A stretch of 64,000 bases of DNA from Watersipora subatra (Eukaryota; Bryozoa; Gymnolaemata; Cheilostomatida; Watersiporidae): contig NW_027045308.1 of assembly GCF_963576615.1 (NCBI RefSeq), forward strand, positions 1 through 64,000, written 5' to 3'. Numbering within the stretch: position 1 is the first letter of the stretch; each line of letters opens with the position of its first letter. Below, piece after piece: positions 49,101 to 61,590 of the stretch. A program made the translations under genes and the position numbers. Below the pieces are notes generated by a model. The model saw only the letters and a program-made list of their open reading frames with translations. It had not been told where the DNA came from and searched no databases.

Positions 49101-50130
49101 AGGGTTTGAAATAGAAAATTATTGTATACATATCATGAATCAATGTCGACACTTTTCAATAAAATGGCTGGCAGTAGGCCGATAGCTAAATTTATACCTG
49201 GATGACAGTGAAAGGGTTAAAATGCAACAGTGCAGTTTACTATGTGCAGTACCTAAAATAGAGAGTTTATATTTTCAAGACAGATTTGTTAAATTAACGG
49301 TGACTTCAATTGAAATGAGTTTAGTTTACTGAACACATACTTAAAACAGAGTTTTATTATGTATTTTTATAAAACTAAATTTAAACTTTGTCATAGGCTA
49401 AAATTTTATTACTTATCTGTTTTCAACTTATCTTAACTTTAACTTATAACAAATAATGATGAAATGAGATGAAGCATGCATCATATCTCTGTGAAATATT
49501 TTAGTAAATGGCATATCGGTGTCTTCATTAGTCCAACATAATCATCACACTAACTGCCAAATTTGAATAAAAATAGAAACTTTAGTTGATATCGTATACC
49601 AAAAAATAATTTGCATGGCCAAGGTCAAAAAACATTGTGTTTTATGTCATATAGCAATGAATTTGTAGAGCAGTGTCATTTTAACCTGAGGGAGCACTGT
49701 ACATGGTTATGTTCTTTATACGTAGTTATTAAATAATTATGTAATTGTATTAAACTATGATAACCGAGTGTTTATAGCTTGAAAAAATGTGAAACAATAA
49801 GCATGTTTACAAAATAATTTCGTTGTTTTATAAAAGCTCCTCATAAAATCAGTGGTGTTTATAACTTACTGGAGTGTTTTAAAGAATGAACTCCCAGTAT
49901 AAAAGTAGGCATGACTTCTATTGTGGCTAATCACCTACTAAAATGTAGTTATAGATACACCTTCGTATACCTATGAGAGGCATATTAAATGCATAGACTT
50001 ACATGTACATATAGTCTCTGTTGCTATTCAGCAGTAAGCTTGAAACTCTATTTCATAAGCATTGAGTTTTACAAAGTTTGCTTAGAAACACTAAATAAGA
50101 GACAAACAATTCTGACACCATTAACGTAGT
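46200..50130 (+). repeat. Segmental duplication, unit 1
   Basis: Several stretches align in the same order with 50880-53340: TTGGTCAGCAATGTGCTGTCAGTCAAAG (46242) against TTGGCCAGCAGTTAGCTGTC (50903), the region with ACTCTAATAAAGAGCTTTTG (47050) against 51917, GTGTTAGAAAGATCAAAGG (48038) against 52656, and TATAGTCTCTGTTGCTA (50012) against 53232. The units are strongly diverged. No coding exon was recognised; frames such as 46180-46473 are not preserved between units. Confidence 0.65.
48526..49220 (+). mobile_element. TTAA-type non-autonomous element, family A copy 3
   Basis: Begins TTAACTCTTCACTGCCGTAA and ends GACAGTGAAAGGGTTAA, TTAA at both sides, 695 bp. The interior matches 3150-3834 (GTAGACACATTTTTGCGACT; TTTTGTAAGAGTGAGAAACA; GATCGTTTTAGCTTCG). 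It lies inside unit 1 of the segmental duplication and has no counterpart in unit 2. Minus-strand frames at 48636-48890 and 48895-49152 fall inside it and have no recognisable product. Confidence 0.85.
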
Positions 50131-50879
50131 ACCAATGACTCCATAATATAGAAAATGACACAACTGCAGTACAATGTCATAACCAAATAGATACAGCCAG
50201 ATTGAAGCTAGGATCAAAGTCGCTACACTGGAATATATTAATCAAAATTTGGTTTATTGTTGGTGTATGTTGTTGCACATCTGACTTATTTGACAGAGAC
50301 ATGGAGCCTTTAATGCTTTCATATTTGTTACAACTCGTCAATTTGAGGCTTTTACTAAACCTAAAAACTTACAACAAAATTAGGCTTTTACTTTCGAAAA
50401 TTAAAGTTAATTTTTATATCATTTATTATTCTACTATTAAAAAAATTAAATTAAAATTCTAAAAAGTTGCAAACACTTTTCATTAAAACTAATTGATGCA
50501 TATTAACTTAGTACTTTAAAATTATGTTCATAATCAGCTATTATTTTCCATACTAGTTTGAAGGTGAGCATGCATAATTTGTTATTTAGTTTTATTTTTG
50601 AACTGGGGAACATAAACTCTCTGGTCCTGATGGTATGAAAAGTACATTTAGTTAAGCATTTCCTTCTATGGTTTCTACCTAGTATTTTTGGCAACCAACC
50701 TAATTAAAATAAATAGGTTAGGAATATAATTGATAAAAAATAGAAGATGAATCAAAGTTGCCACAAGAACCTTTATTGGATCTCTAAAAGAATGAGTATA
50801 TGTTGTGATTCATTCCTAAAAGCTGTTTTAACTTTTTACCAAACATGGTATAAGCAGAGATTATTATCTGTTAGACGGA
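50131..50879. other. Spacer between segmental duplicates
   Basis: No supported gene. Frames of 86 codons (50202-50462) and 63 codons (50503-50694) lack recognisable features and are rich in AT-encoded residues. Confidence 0.45.
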
Positions 50880-53340
50880 GTAATTGAAGCAGTGTAAGTG
50901 ATTGGCCAGCAGTTAGCTGTCAGTCAAAGTACAAAGTTCATCATTAAGAAGAAGGAGGATGTGCTTTAAATACTTGCGAACATACTGGTTAGAGATATTG
51001 CTAGTCTGTTTTTATAGCTGTTGCGATGACCAAACTGAGGCGGCTAAACACAGTAATCAACATGGAACTGTTTCAGCTTTACAAAATTCATCTTGTCTTT
51101 GATTTATTAAACCTACTGATTTACTGCCAGTGTACATATTATGAGGCGTGTCTGTGAATACATTAGCAACAGCTCAGCCAACTGTAAAAAATTTCCAACA
51201 GAAACAACACAAATTGATCAGTAATAAAAGCAATTTAAGTCGAGTAGACCCATCAGTCTAGAAGATAACTTTGGTGTTTTACAAATATGGCAACTTTGAG
51301 CATTATCTGAAAGATATTATGAAAACTTCTGTGTGACACGAGTTAGGCCCACAGATTTTTAACGATTACAATATATGTATCAAATAGCAAATATTTGTAA
51401 TTGATGATTTGGCTGCATTTAAACTAATCAACACCTTTAGGAGATATTCATAGAAAATCAGTAAATCTGCAGCTTAATTAGCCTGAGGAAAATCAGATTG
51501 CCAAATGACTATAATTGAATCATTTAGGAGCTACGTATGCATGTAAATCAAAAACTTTAATTTCTACAAGTGTTGAGGCAGCCACGAGAATTGACCAAAC
51601 AGAATCACCCAGAAAAGGAAGTATCTATTTCTGTACATTTAATTATAAGGATGGATAAGTCCTAAATGAATAGGATCTGCTTTGTAAGCTGTTCTCAGTA
51701 CCTCATCAAATCATGAAAATAGCCATTTACTTGTATTTTTACTAAAATATGTAACTAGTAGTTAAACTACTCAGGTAAATTATCTATCGAAAAATGTGAA
51801 AAATTATTTACGAAAGAGTCGTGAAAAGTAAAACAAAAGCTTCTGGTCCCATTCCAAGAAATACATTTCGATTTCTTTAAACATAGTCAATCAAGCAATA
51901 TATATTTCTGCACTCACTCTAACAAAGAGCTTTTGTCTTAGAACTAAGAACACATGTGTGTAGAAGCTGAATATTGGATAAACACAGATTAGTTGATTTA
52001 TCTTGAATAATTTCTATAGAGCAGGCAACTCTTACAACAAACATAGTCACCACTTTGCTTAACTAATGCCTAATAAGTGTAAAACAGTGTTTGGCATGAC
52101 TTAAAAATTGGACAAAAGTGTGACTTTCACATTTTTTATTTGAATTAAAAACAAAGACATAAACATTTTTTAATTGTACATGTTCCAATTATAATGACTA
52201 TTAACAATTATGAAATAAACATTAGCTTGAACAGTGTACATATAGCTTCTCATAAAACCTGTCTTAGCAATAATTCTACAACTTTCGAGATTTATTTAAA
52301 AGATTTGCAATCCTGATACTGCAGTGCTTTCTAATTTTGCTTACTACAGAGATATATAAAGGTAGGGGTAAACATAAATACTATATAATTATAGGCAATG
52401 CTTTATCAAAATACTGCATAAAACCTGCATATTTATCACGGCAGGCGCATACTTCATAGTTATATTTTGATCGAGTTTCTCCATTTTTGATCTTGAATTA
52501 TTTTGTACCATTACTTGCAACTGTCGTAATTAATAATGTACATCAATGATGGAATGTAGCTTGGGTATATATGACTTTAGGCTATTTGCGTTAACAACTG
52601 ATATTTGACTCATTTGGTCATGTAATATTATCAAACCTGTTTATAGTGGTCGAAGTGTTAGAAAGTTGAAAGATTAATAATAATGGAAAACTAGAAAAAG
52701 GAGTCTATTACTAGTTGGGAACAAGTGAAAGTCTTTTAAAAGTTTTTAAGAATTATTTATATACAGACTGGGTACTGTCTCTCACTGTTATATAAAGTGT
52801 AGCCTACACTAGCTCTTTGTTATGTTCATTGATAACTTAGTTAAAGAGCTCGATTTGCAATGGGTAAGCCTCTGCCTCCCGACAAAACTTTATAATACAT
52901 GTCTTGAGCCCTTTATTATACATGACTAAGAATTGTACATGACTAATGGTTGTAGGCAATGACAACCTAATTTTTCTAGCATGATAGGCATAAAAGATCA
53001 GTAGATTTGAAAGTCTCATTCAGATATGATAAAACTCTTTTTGAAGTCAGCAGTATTGAAGTACAAAGTTTTTGAAAAAATGATTCACGAGAAAATATAT
53101 CGCATAAAAAATTGAAGTTCAGAAGTGCGCATGGCGTGTATATATATAGTGTATTATTGACTACTGAAACGTAGCATTAGATACCATTTGTGTACTTTTG
53201 ATGAGCCTAGTGCATGCAAATTGTTTGATTATAGTCTCTGTTTCTACCTAACAATAAACTCAATACTCTATATATAAATATCGATTTTAGAAAGTGTGCT
53301 CAGATGAAAGAAATGTGAGACAGAAGGTTTTGACCCTTGA
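50880..53340 (+). repeat. Segmental duplication, unit 2
   Basis: Collinear with 46200-50130 but shorter, because it lacks the family A element and about 700 bp around it. Landmarks include CACTCTAACAAAGAGCTTTT, AGTTGATTTATCTTGAATAA and CATTGATAACTTAGTTAAAGAG. No coding exon was recognised. Confidence 0.65.
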
Positions 53341-55380
53341 ATAAGTTTCTTAAAAGTGTTAATGGGTTATAAAATCCAAAGGAATTTTCTATCATATCGA
53401 GTGAAACACCATGAACAGAAATAAGAAACAAATAAAACATGAATGCAGACATTTATTACAGCAGTGAAATTAAACTGTTTGTGTTTTTAGCTACAATTTC
53501 ATAATATAATTTCATTACAGACAATTATTACATCAAAAATCTTTCTACAGTTTTAAGGGAGGCTATGAAAAAAAGCATTGGACAATGAATAAACAACATA
53601 ATGTCGGCAATTGGTTCTGTTTTTATTCAATATTAATAAATGTAATAGTTGCAAGGGATTGTGTTCTGCAATGATTGCACTACTATAAAAAGAAGAAGTT
53701 ATTGAGACTGAGTTGTTCAACAGAAGTTGTCTTCCCTTAGAAATAACTTTGTTACATCATGAATTTTTTGGACAAAACAGTAACACAACATGAGAAGACA
53801 ACTACTTTCAAGTCCTAAAACGTGGTCTCTACTCTAAAACGCATATATTGTACAAAAACATAAAACTATTTATAATTTTGAACAACAGACATTGGTAATA
53901 CTCTGGCAGAGCTTGTAATATATTATTAGCAGCAGGTGATGCAATGCTAATAATGCAACCTACTCATTATTCTGTCAGCTCTACACACCCTTTATTAAGG
54001 TATGTGTTCTGTACACAGTAAATGCTGATATACTGGCTGTTACAAAATTTCTATTTTAAGTTTACATTTAATTCATAATCATATTTATTTCTTCTGTTAA
54101 TTTCTTATTACCACTGATATTTTGTAGCAAACGGTTATATGAAAATGGTATAACGCAACTTATTATTTATATAAAACCATAATTTCTTCAATATTTGCAT
54201 ATATATATAAAATGGTACGAGTAGCAGAAAATATAATGTAGAATTATTGCTTTTACATCCCAAACTAATCGTTTTTGCTTGGTAGTAAATAAAAAATATA
54301 AAAAAACGTTGCAACTTATTAAAAATATGTGCTTCCTTAGGGCGATCTAAATAATTGCATCATATTTACTATGTTAAATTACAGGGGTATCTTCTTTGTA
54401 TGTTGCTATATCTGTTTCGGACTAAACGGATCCTGAAAGCTGTTAATATCCTGCTTGCTATTATTCCCACTATTAATAGCTCGCTGGCTGATTACCAAGC
54501 AAATACCCACATAGAAGATACACGTGTAGTATTTTTAGTTTCACTAGGCAACTGCATACATGTGTATTTATTTAGCATGAAATCTATTCCTTTTTGGAGA
54601 ATCGTATTTGATGCACTCAAAGCGTTTTCATAACCATTATCAATGGCTGGAAACATTCTAATCAGGTACGTAAAGTTTGATTCATTTTTTTCCAACCAGT
54701 TTTAGTCTTCATCAGAAGTATTTTTTAATGTGCAACAAAACTTTGAGCAATGCATTGGACTGTTATAATGGGTTGTCTAAAACATTTCAGACTGTCTATT
54801 TCCTAGTGAAATTTTGCCTCAAACTCATTCAAAAGGAAAAGCATGATTGCTCCTAATTCTGCATCGGTTGAGCTAAAAAAAAAATTAATTTTCTCTTTTG
54901 TTTACCATAAAGTAGTAGTTACTGTACCGTTTTTTGATGATGCCTACTATTTGTTTCTGCCTTTCAGCGGTTGAAAACATACAGTAGCTTTATTGAGACA
55001 CAGCAATCCCATGTCTCGACAAAGCTGACACACTTGAAGGCTAGCTGATTGATCTCAATGATATCATCGTGAATGGGCAAATTTGACCCTAACTTTTATA
55101 AAAAAGTTTGGTTTATCTCGTATCTGGTATATTGTTGTGTTTCTTGGTTTGCTCACCAACCGTCCAAATTTGGGAAAAAAACCTTTCATGTCTGTTTTAG
55201 CGTCAATGCAAAAACATCTAGAACTATCTAATCACTTTGATTAGGTAAACAACCTAAACATGCATGCACACATCACTTGCCAATCTAAATTCAATGGCAT
55301 GTCAAGCTTCAAAGTTTATTAGGGTCACAACAAGCTTATTTTATTTCACATACTTCCATACAGTTACTAAATGCTTAATT
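53341..55380. other. Gene-free sequence upstream of the 55.5-kb gene
   Basis: About 2 kb with no supported exon. The frames at 54355-54633 and 54492-54695 overlap antisense and show no domain. Sequence becomes less AT-rich from about 54900 towards the gene start. Confidence 0.45.
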
Positions 55381-55529
55381 GTTTGAATTTAGCTTTTGGC
55401 GGACAAAAAAACTTTCCTTTACCCATCTTTATCCGCTTCGACTGCGCAAGCTCAGTTTTTGTTTGTCAACTGAAGTTAGAGCACATGCTTTTTCACAGAA
55501 GTCTCTCTCTTCAGTTTCCAGCTCTGAAA

Positions 55530-56116
55530 ATGGCAGGTACGTACTATGTTTGTCCCTCCTCGAGGAGGAGCATCATATACCCCTTTCCTTCCTGTCAAGG
55601 GGTAGTCGATGGACGAGTTCTTTGATACTCCGAGATTGACATTCTCTTGCTTTGACTTGACATGGTTGATTTGCACTCGACCTTACCTTCGTCCTGTCTT
55701 TTTGGAAGGGGGATACCCTGGTTGGAATCTCCTTGTCTCACCCCCTTTAGCTCAGAGCACGCAGCGTAAGCCTCTTTATGAGCTATCGGTGGGATATTTG
55801 TTGTATCAGAAATACCTAACTGAAAGGTCTCTATTTATAATGGGTTGTCTGGGCGCTCCTGGATCAAGTTTTCGTACGGCTGTGTCTCTAAACTAGTGAA
55901 GGGGTCGTTACTTTGTTGTTAACGAATATGTCAGGTCCTTCTCTTTTCTTTGACAGACAATCAAGAAGCAGAAAAACAGCCTCAACCAGTGACCATTGAA
56001 AATGAGAATGAGACAGTGGAAGATGGCAAAGACATGTCCTTGAGGGAGCTGAAAAGGAAGATCTTTGAAGTACTCCTGGATTCTATACTACCCCCTCCAG
56101 ATCATAAAATAAAGAA
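55530..56116 (+). CDS. 5' end of an unrecognised protein-coding gene (exons 1-2)
   Basis: ATG GCA G at 55530-55536 is followed by a strong donor (GTACGT). The 420-bp intron ends in TTCTTTGACAG, and exon 2 runs from 55957 to 56116, where AAGAA meets GTATGG as donor in phase 2. The predicted N-terminus is acidic and hydrophilic (MADNQEAEKQPQP, then ENENETVEDGKD), followed by a likely amphipathic helix, SLRELKRKIFEVLLDSI, and PPPDHK. Base and codon use are clearly less AT-rich than the surroundings, as expected of a real gene. I do not recognise the family. It lacks a signal peptide, so a cytosolic or nuclear protein is likely. Further exons should lie downstream but none could be identified before the window ends. 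Confidence 0.65.
55537..55956 (+). other. GC-rich first intron with an internal open frame
   Basis: This 420-bp intron is the most GC-rich stretch in the second half of the window. It has a 95-codon plus-strand frame (55609-55896, with a GGYPGWNLLVSPP segment) and a minus-strand frame at 55476-55676. No homologue was recognised. It may be an inserted mobile-element or retrocopy fragment, a regulatory CpG-type segment, or part of an alternative exon. Confidence 0.4.
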
Positions 56117-59100
56117 GTATGGTAGCTTCTATGTATATCTAGTTGATATTGTTTTATTCAATGTTTATATCATAATAGATTGGTGGTTACATTGTCTTAT
56201 AGATGTGCATGATATATATGTCTATAAGAATAGATATTCATGAGTACATAACGACATTTTCTGTTCTCGCCTTAGAAAATGTTCTCGCTGTACTCGCAAT
56301 TTTCATCTACCATTATTACTTACTAGTACCCTAGTAGTCTGATGTGTCATGTGAGTTGATCATCGTGTAATATCTACAGTAATAAAACAAAATGCATTTA
56401 TGTGCAGTGATGTGTAGTTGTGTACAGTATGTGTAGTTGAGTAGCACAGATTGCAGTGTGCCTGGCAAGTGAACTGAATGTCAGAGTTCCAATCGAGTGG
56501 CATGCAGTCTTTTTTCCAAACATCTCACTGAGGCTTCAGACTGGTGGAAAAGGTTTTCATTATAGTAACCAATACGCTGACAGTCACATGTGCTGTTGGG
56601 TTGTCACATGAGTTAGCTATATATACAATTATTCTTCAATTTGGTAAAGTTGTAGAGTAGCTCTTGTGAGCGTTTTAACTGCGATCAAGTTTTGTCAAGT
56701 TTAATCTTGAAACATCCTGAAGTGAGACTACCTTAAACAGCGAAAACAATTGAAACTGATCGAAAAATACCCACATACATGCTCTGCTCAAGTCCACTAA
56801 AGTTTTTTGCGTAAGCTCATCTTCAAGTGCATAAACTATCTGACATATTATTGCAGTTAAAACATAAATGTAGTGTTTCAACGTAAATTAAAATAGAGTT
56901 GTACTGCATTAGATCTGCTCACTATAATATGGGAATCTTTGATGGTTTAATTGCAATGATATCATGTGATCACTTAGGAGGCTGATTAGAGATAGAACTC
57001 TTGTTCAAAGCTGTCACCCTTTTTATATTGAGGGCTTAAACAAAAATTAAACACAGGTAAAATAGCCTGTAGTGCTGGATTTAATTACATTAGGTAACAT
57101 ATATGTATTTAGATTGTTGCGGCAGCTCAAATCTGTTAAAAAAACTTGAGAATGTCATTCAACACCTATTCTATTGAACTATAAATACATGTATATATTA
57201 TTTACACAGGTATGAATTAATACTAAGATATTTAGTGATGTTTTTTGTCACAACACAAACAGTTTGTAGGTTGTTAACATATTTTATAAATGTGCTATAG
57301 AATAGATTAATATGAAAAAAATGTCTAACAATAAAAAGAACAACATGGTAGTGAGATAGACAGTTTCTATTTTACTCTTTTGCTGATAGAAAAAATGCTA
57401 TGGGAGTGATTACCCTCTGTTAAGCTGCTACTTTATGTGTTAAAATAGATAGCAACAGAAAACATAGAGAAAATAATTTATACATCAAGAAAAACTTTAT
57501 AGAATTTGATTAATCAAGTTCTAACCTGCTGATACACATGGAGGTTTCTATGGCAGCTTACCCAAATTTTTTATAGTCAAACTTTAAAAGCTTGCAGAAA
57601 GCTCAACTTTATTAGATTTTTTGAACTTTTGCTAACCTTGTCATAAAATAAAGCAAATTCTACTGGTAAATTATCATATAAAATATTTTTTTGGAGCACG
57701 CATCTCGAATGACAGAGCAAATAGCAGGTACATTGAAAAAAGGGTTTTGAGAGCGTCTTTTGCATTTTGATTTATTGTTCATAGCTGTTAGTGAACTAGG
57801 GACAATTTTAGCTACACTGAATTTGGTTGACTCGGCCAACTTTTGAGTAAAGCTTGTGTTCTGCTCTGTACACATCATCCGCTGATAAATGTACACTGAA
57901 GTAAAGTACACCCTCTGCTATTCTGGGATTCATTTTCTTTATTTGTATAATTTGCACTTGTTTATATTTCTATTTCTTACTGCTCTGTTGAACTTGCTTT
58001 AACAATTTGTGATTCTTTGTAAGATTTGTTATAACTTTGTTAGACGAGTTTTTTGTATGATTGTTTGTAATTTACAACATAAGAAATTTTTAATCTATCA
58101 TCTACAAAACATTTTTGATTGTTATCTCATGTACACCTAAAAACATCTTTGTCTAGTTGGTGTTAATAAATTGTGCCTATATGATAGGCAGGTGTATTTA
58201 GCAGATATTTATAAATACGTGGTAAAATTAATTTAAGTAGTGCAAAAGCTTGCCTTTTTAAGCATATGCACACAACAGCTTCAAAATCACAAAAAGTATA
58301 TTCACAAAGATCAGAAATTGAAAAAGTGTATTTGAAAACCGTATTATTTCTGTCAAACTTGCCTTCTTTTGAGAATAGCTGTTCAACTGAATAACTGTAA
58401 AACATACGATATACTTTGTATATAAATTCTTTTATTGTTGATTCTCTGAGTTGTAAGTCACACCATGGACTAGTTAAACTAGTAAATGTACTTCTTAAAA
58501 ATTTTCTAATCTATTCTGATATGTTCTAATCTATTGGAAGCTTGACAGATCAGCTTTGTCTTTTTCTTATTCATTATAACTACCACACCACGTTTTCTAA
58601 GCCCTCTCAACTATAATATTACTTGAATTTATTTTTAATAGTTCTGGTTGTTGGCCTTATTATTTTTTCAATTATTTTGTCTTACATTCACTCATCAGAA
58701 GTAGATAAAAGCTTTTATTTTTGCTTTAGTTCTGACAGTGATAACTTTATTTCCGCTGGTTTTGTGTTAAATATAAGAGTAAACATTGCATAAATCCTAA
58801 GTGATACCTACTCCTAGTTGATGCTAGCAAGCATCTGACGGTTGATTTTGTGCTTTAAAAAGTTGAAGTGAGTCATGGCTTGCTTATTTTCTTGATATCA
58901 TCATGCATGATGATGCTGAACTTTATTCTATAAAATGGCGCATCATTTTTAATGCATTTAGCATATCGTAGATAGTTTCTCTTCTATCAAAACATCTAGA
59001 CTTTAGTCAGACATTTGTGCTTTGCTGCCAAGAGTATTGAACCACTCAAACCACATGTTGTTATGAGCTAGTTAACAGTTAGTCTGAATCAGGAATCAAA

Positions 59101-59998
59101 CTGTAGGCAATGATGACCTTTGACTTGACACTTTTGAAACCTTTGTCTTGATTTTGAATGTGTATATATAATGTATATGTCAAAAACATCAGCTCACTTG
59201 CTTTGGCTTGTACCAAATAAACATGTCTAGTGAGTCATCATTATGGATGTTTGCCAACCAATCCTGCCACTTTCAATTCAGCCTACATTTACTCTGAAAA
59301 TATGTTCATTACAACAGGAACTAAAAATTAGTTGTAGTCATGCCTTTGAAGGAAAATCATTTGGAACGTTTTAAAATTATGGCCATGTTCTCATACCATT
59401 TCTACAAAGCAGTACTAAAATATTTTGATTAAAATGTATCATGCTTCAATACATCAAAACCAGTGCATGTTCACAGACAAGGGGTACACACAGTTATGTG
59501 TAATCCTACACTTACGGCTGCGCTTGTTGCTAAAATAGAAAAAATTGTTACAGTATGTATACATGATATGAAAAAGGAATTTTTGTTCTGCTCACTAAAC
59601 TTCACCTCAAAGTTCATATCTGCAGCCTAATTAGAACTATTTAGCTTCAATCTTGTAATTATGACACCACCGTTGGATTGGTCACGGAAAGAGCCTGCTC
59701 CATGACAAACTTTTAAAGATCTTTTATAGTATATGTTACCATAAAAAATTTTGGCCTTTAAACTATAAATAACTATTAGACAACGCATATGGCATGAAGT
59801 ATAAAACAGCATAAATATCTTTAATTTTTCTATTTTTACAGCCATACGAGGAATGAAACGGTTTCATGCCTTCAGTTGATTTCTTGGCAGTACAATGAGT
59901 AGTTTATTTTTTCAGAATAAGTGCTATACTTGATTTTTTAAATTTTGTTCTGGACTGTTATTCATAAACATTCATTAGCTGAACAAGACCGTTATGGT
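56117..59998. other. Presumed intron of the 55.5-kb gene or gene-free DNA
   Basis: No further exon could be supported. Short frames at 56675-56881, 57577-57911, 58163-58405 and 59627-59845, all on the minus strand, are AT-driven and unconserved in appearance. Confidence 0.45.
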
Positions 59999-60054
59999 TC
60001 ACACACATTCACACACACACACGCACGCACGCACGCACACACACACACACACAC
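59999..60054. repeat. CA/CG dinucleotide microsatellite
   Basis: An alternating-purine run of CACACACA with an inner CGCACGCACGCACGCA block. The 60- and 66-codon frames through it (His/Thr/Ala or Val/Cys repeats) are artefacts. Confidence 0.9.
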
Positions 60055-61590
60055 TCTTGTAAACGCATGCAATTGGAGACGCGATATTTTTACCATCACT
60101 TTGAGGACAACTTTCAACTATCATTAAGAGCTTTAAAAAATAACATATTAAAACATTTTTTGCTGGGTTTACAAATGCACTGATTTTTGGAGCTGTCATC
60201 TTATCCGTTTTTCAGTTATAGCTCATGAGAATTTAACACTAACTTTAGGGACTTCACCTGACACACATGTATGAAGTTTTTATCTAATAAACGGGGACTT
60301 TTGCGTAGAGAAGATAACTCTGGCTTATTTTTGTTTTTTCAACCATTTTGGAGTTGTCGGTATGTGATACTTTTTCCACACTTTCGTAAATGTGCTTGTA
60401 AAAGTTATCCATCACTTAATTTTTTTCTCAAATATCAACTTAGAAGTTTAATAGTTCTTTGTTAAACCTATTTTAAGTACTAATTCTACACATGTATGGT
60501 GCGCAAAGGTTGAATCGACCTTGGACTTTTATGTTCAGTAGTAAATTCAATGTAATCAATTGCTTCACAGAATTTACGGTGATCTGTTCAAGTTAAGGTT
60601 TTGAATTGCAATCAGCCAGGCCTGGGTTGCAGGCTGATGTATATCTAGATTTACGACTTTTCAACATTTAATGCGAGTATGTTCAAGGTAAACATTTTAA
60701 CATAGTTTTCATAGAACTCTTAAGCCCTGAATAGGCAACAAATTTAATCACTATAATCGATAAAGTATTTTGCTACATCTCATTTTTATCACTACCAAGA
60801 GCAGCCATCAAAAAATTTACATTGCGCGATCATGAGTTAACTTTTTTAAACAAAAGTAAAAATAACTAGGCCAGCAAATGTGAGTAATTTTTTTTAAATC
60901 AGGAAGCCAAATAAATTTGGATATAGTTAATTTTATTCGTACTTTTCTGTTTGGTTGCAAACGATGATTACCACTTGTAATTTAAATTTTTGCGCAATTC
61001 CTTTGTTTGTAAGCCATGCATAAAAAGCCAAGCATAGGCGGAGACATATTAGAATCAAGCTTTGGAAATGAAGCATTGGTATCTCCAATATGCCTAATGT
61101 AAGCCCAAAAACATTTACCTTACCATATAAAAAATATCATTATGTTTAATAAAACGTGTTATCCGTACCAAAAATTTGCCTTCTATTACACTTTCCTAAA
61201 AATATATTGAGTTGCCCATCTTTGCAAAAACCATAGATTTAATTGTAATCTATTCAAATGTTTAATAACAAGATTGACTCAATTTTTAGTGCAGATATGA
61301 CCAAATGTATGCAAAATATTTTAACCATTAGCGTGAGAGTGTTAAATAAATACTATCACTGCACACACTGATTTGAGCTATCTCGGTACTATTGAAATAA
61401 ACTTTGTTCAATTTGAAGGCATGACGTCATCCAAATTATGTATGATACTACAGTCAATGTTTTTTGAAGTAATTTGCCAGTTATTGGAACTGCAAACCAT
61501 CAAAAATAGTCTCAAATATGTTGTCATACAATTTTTCTAATGTATGACGTAAACATAAAAGAAAAGTGTGTTTGTATTAGTATACAAGTA
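60055..61590. other. Gene-free sequence before the satellite-like array
   Basis: No exon was seen. From about 61300 there are isolated matches to the repeat that follows (TATTTTAACCATTAGC), so the array may begin earlier in a very degraded form. Confidence 0.45.

Noticed and set aside
55609..55896. Independent 95-aa gene in the intron
   Set aside because: No recognisable domain or promoter; kept only as an intron oddity.
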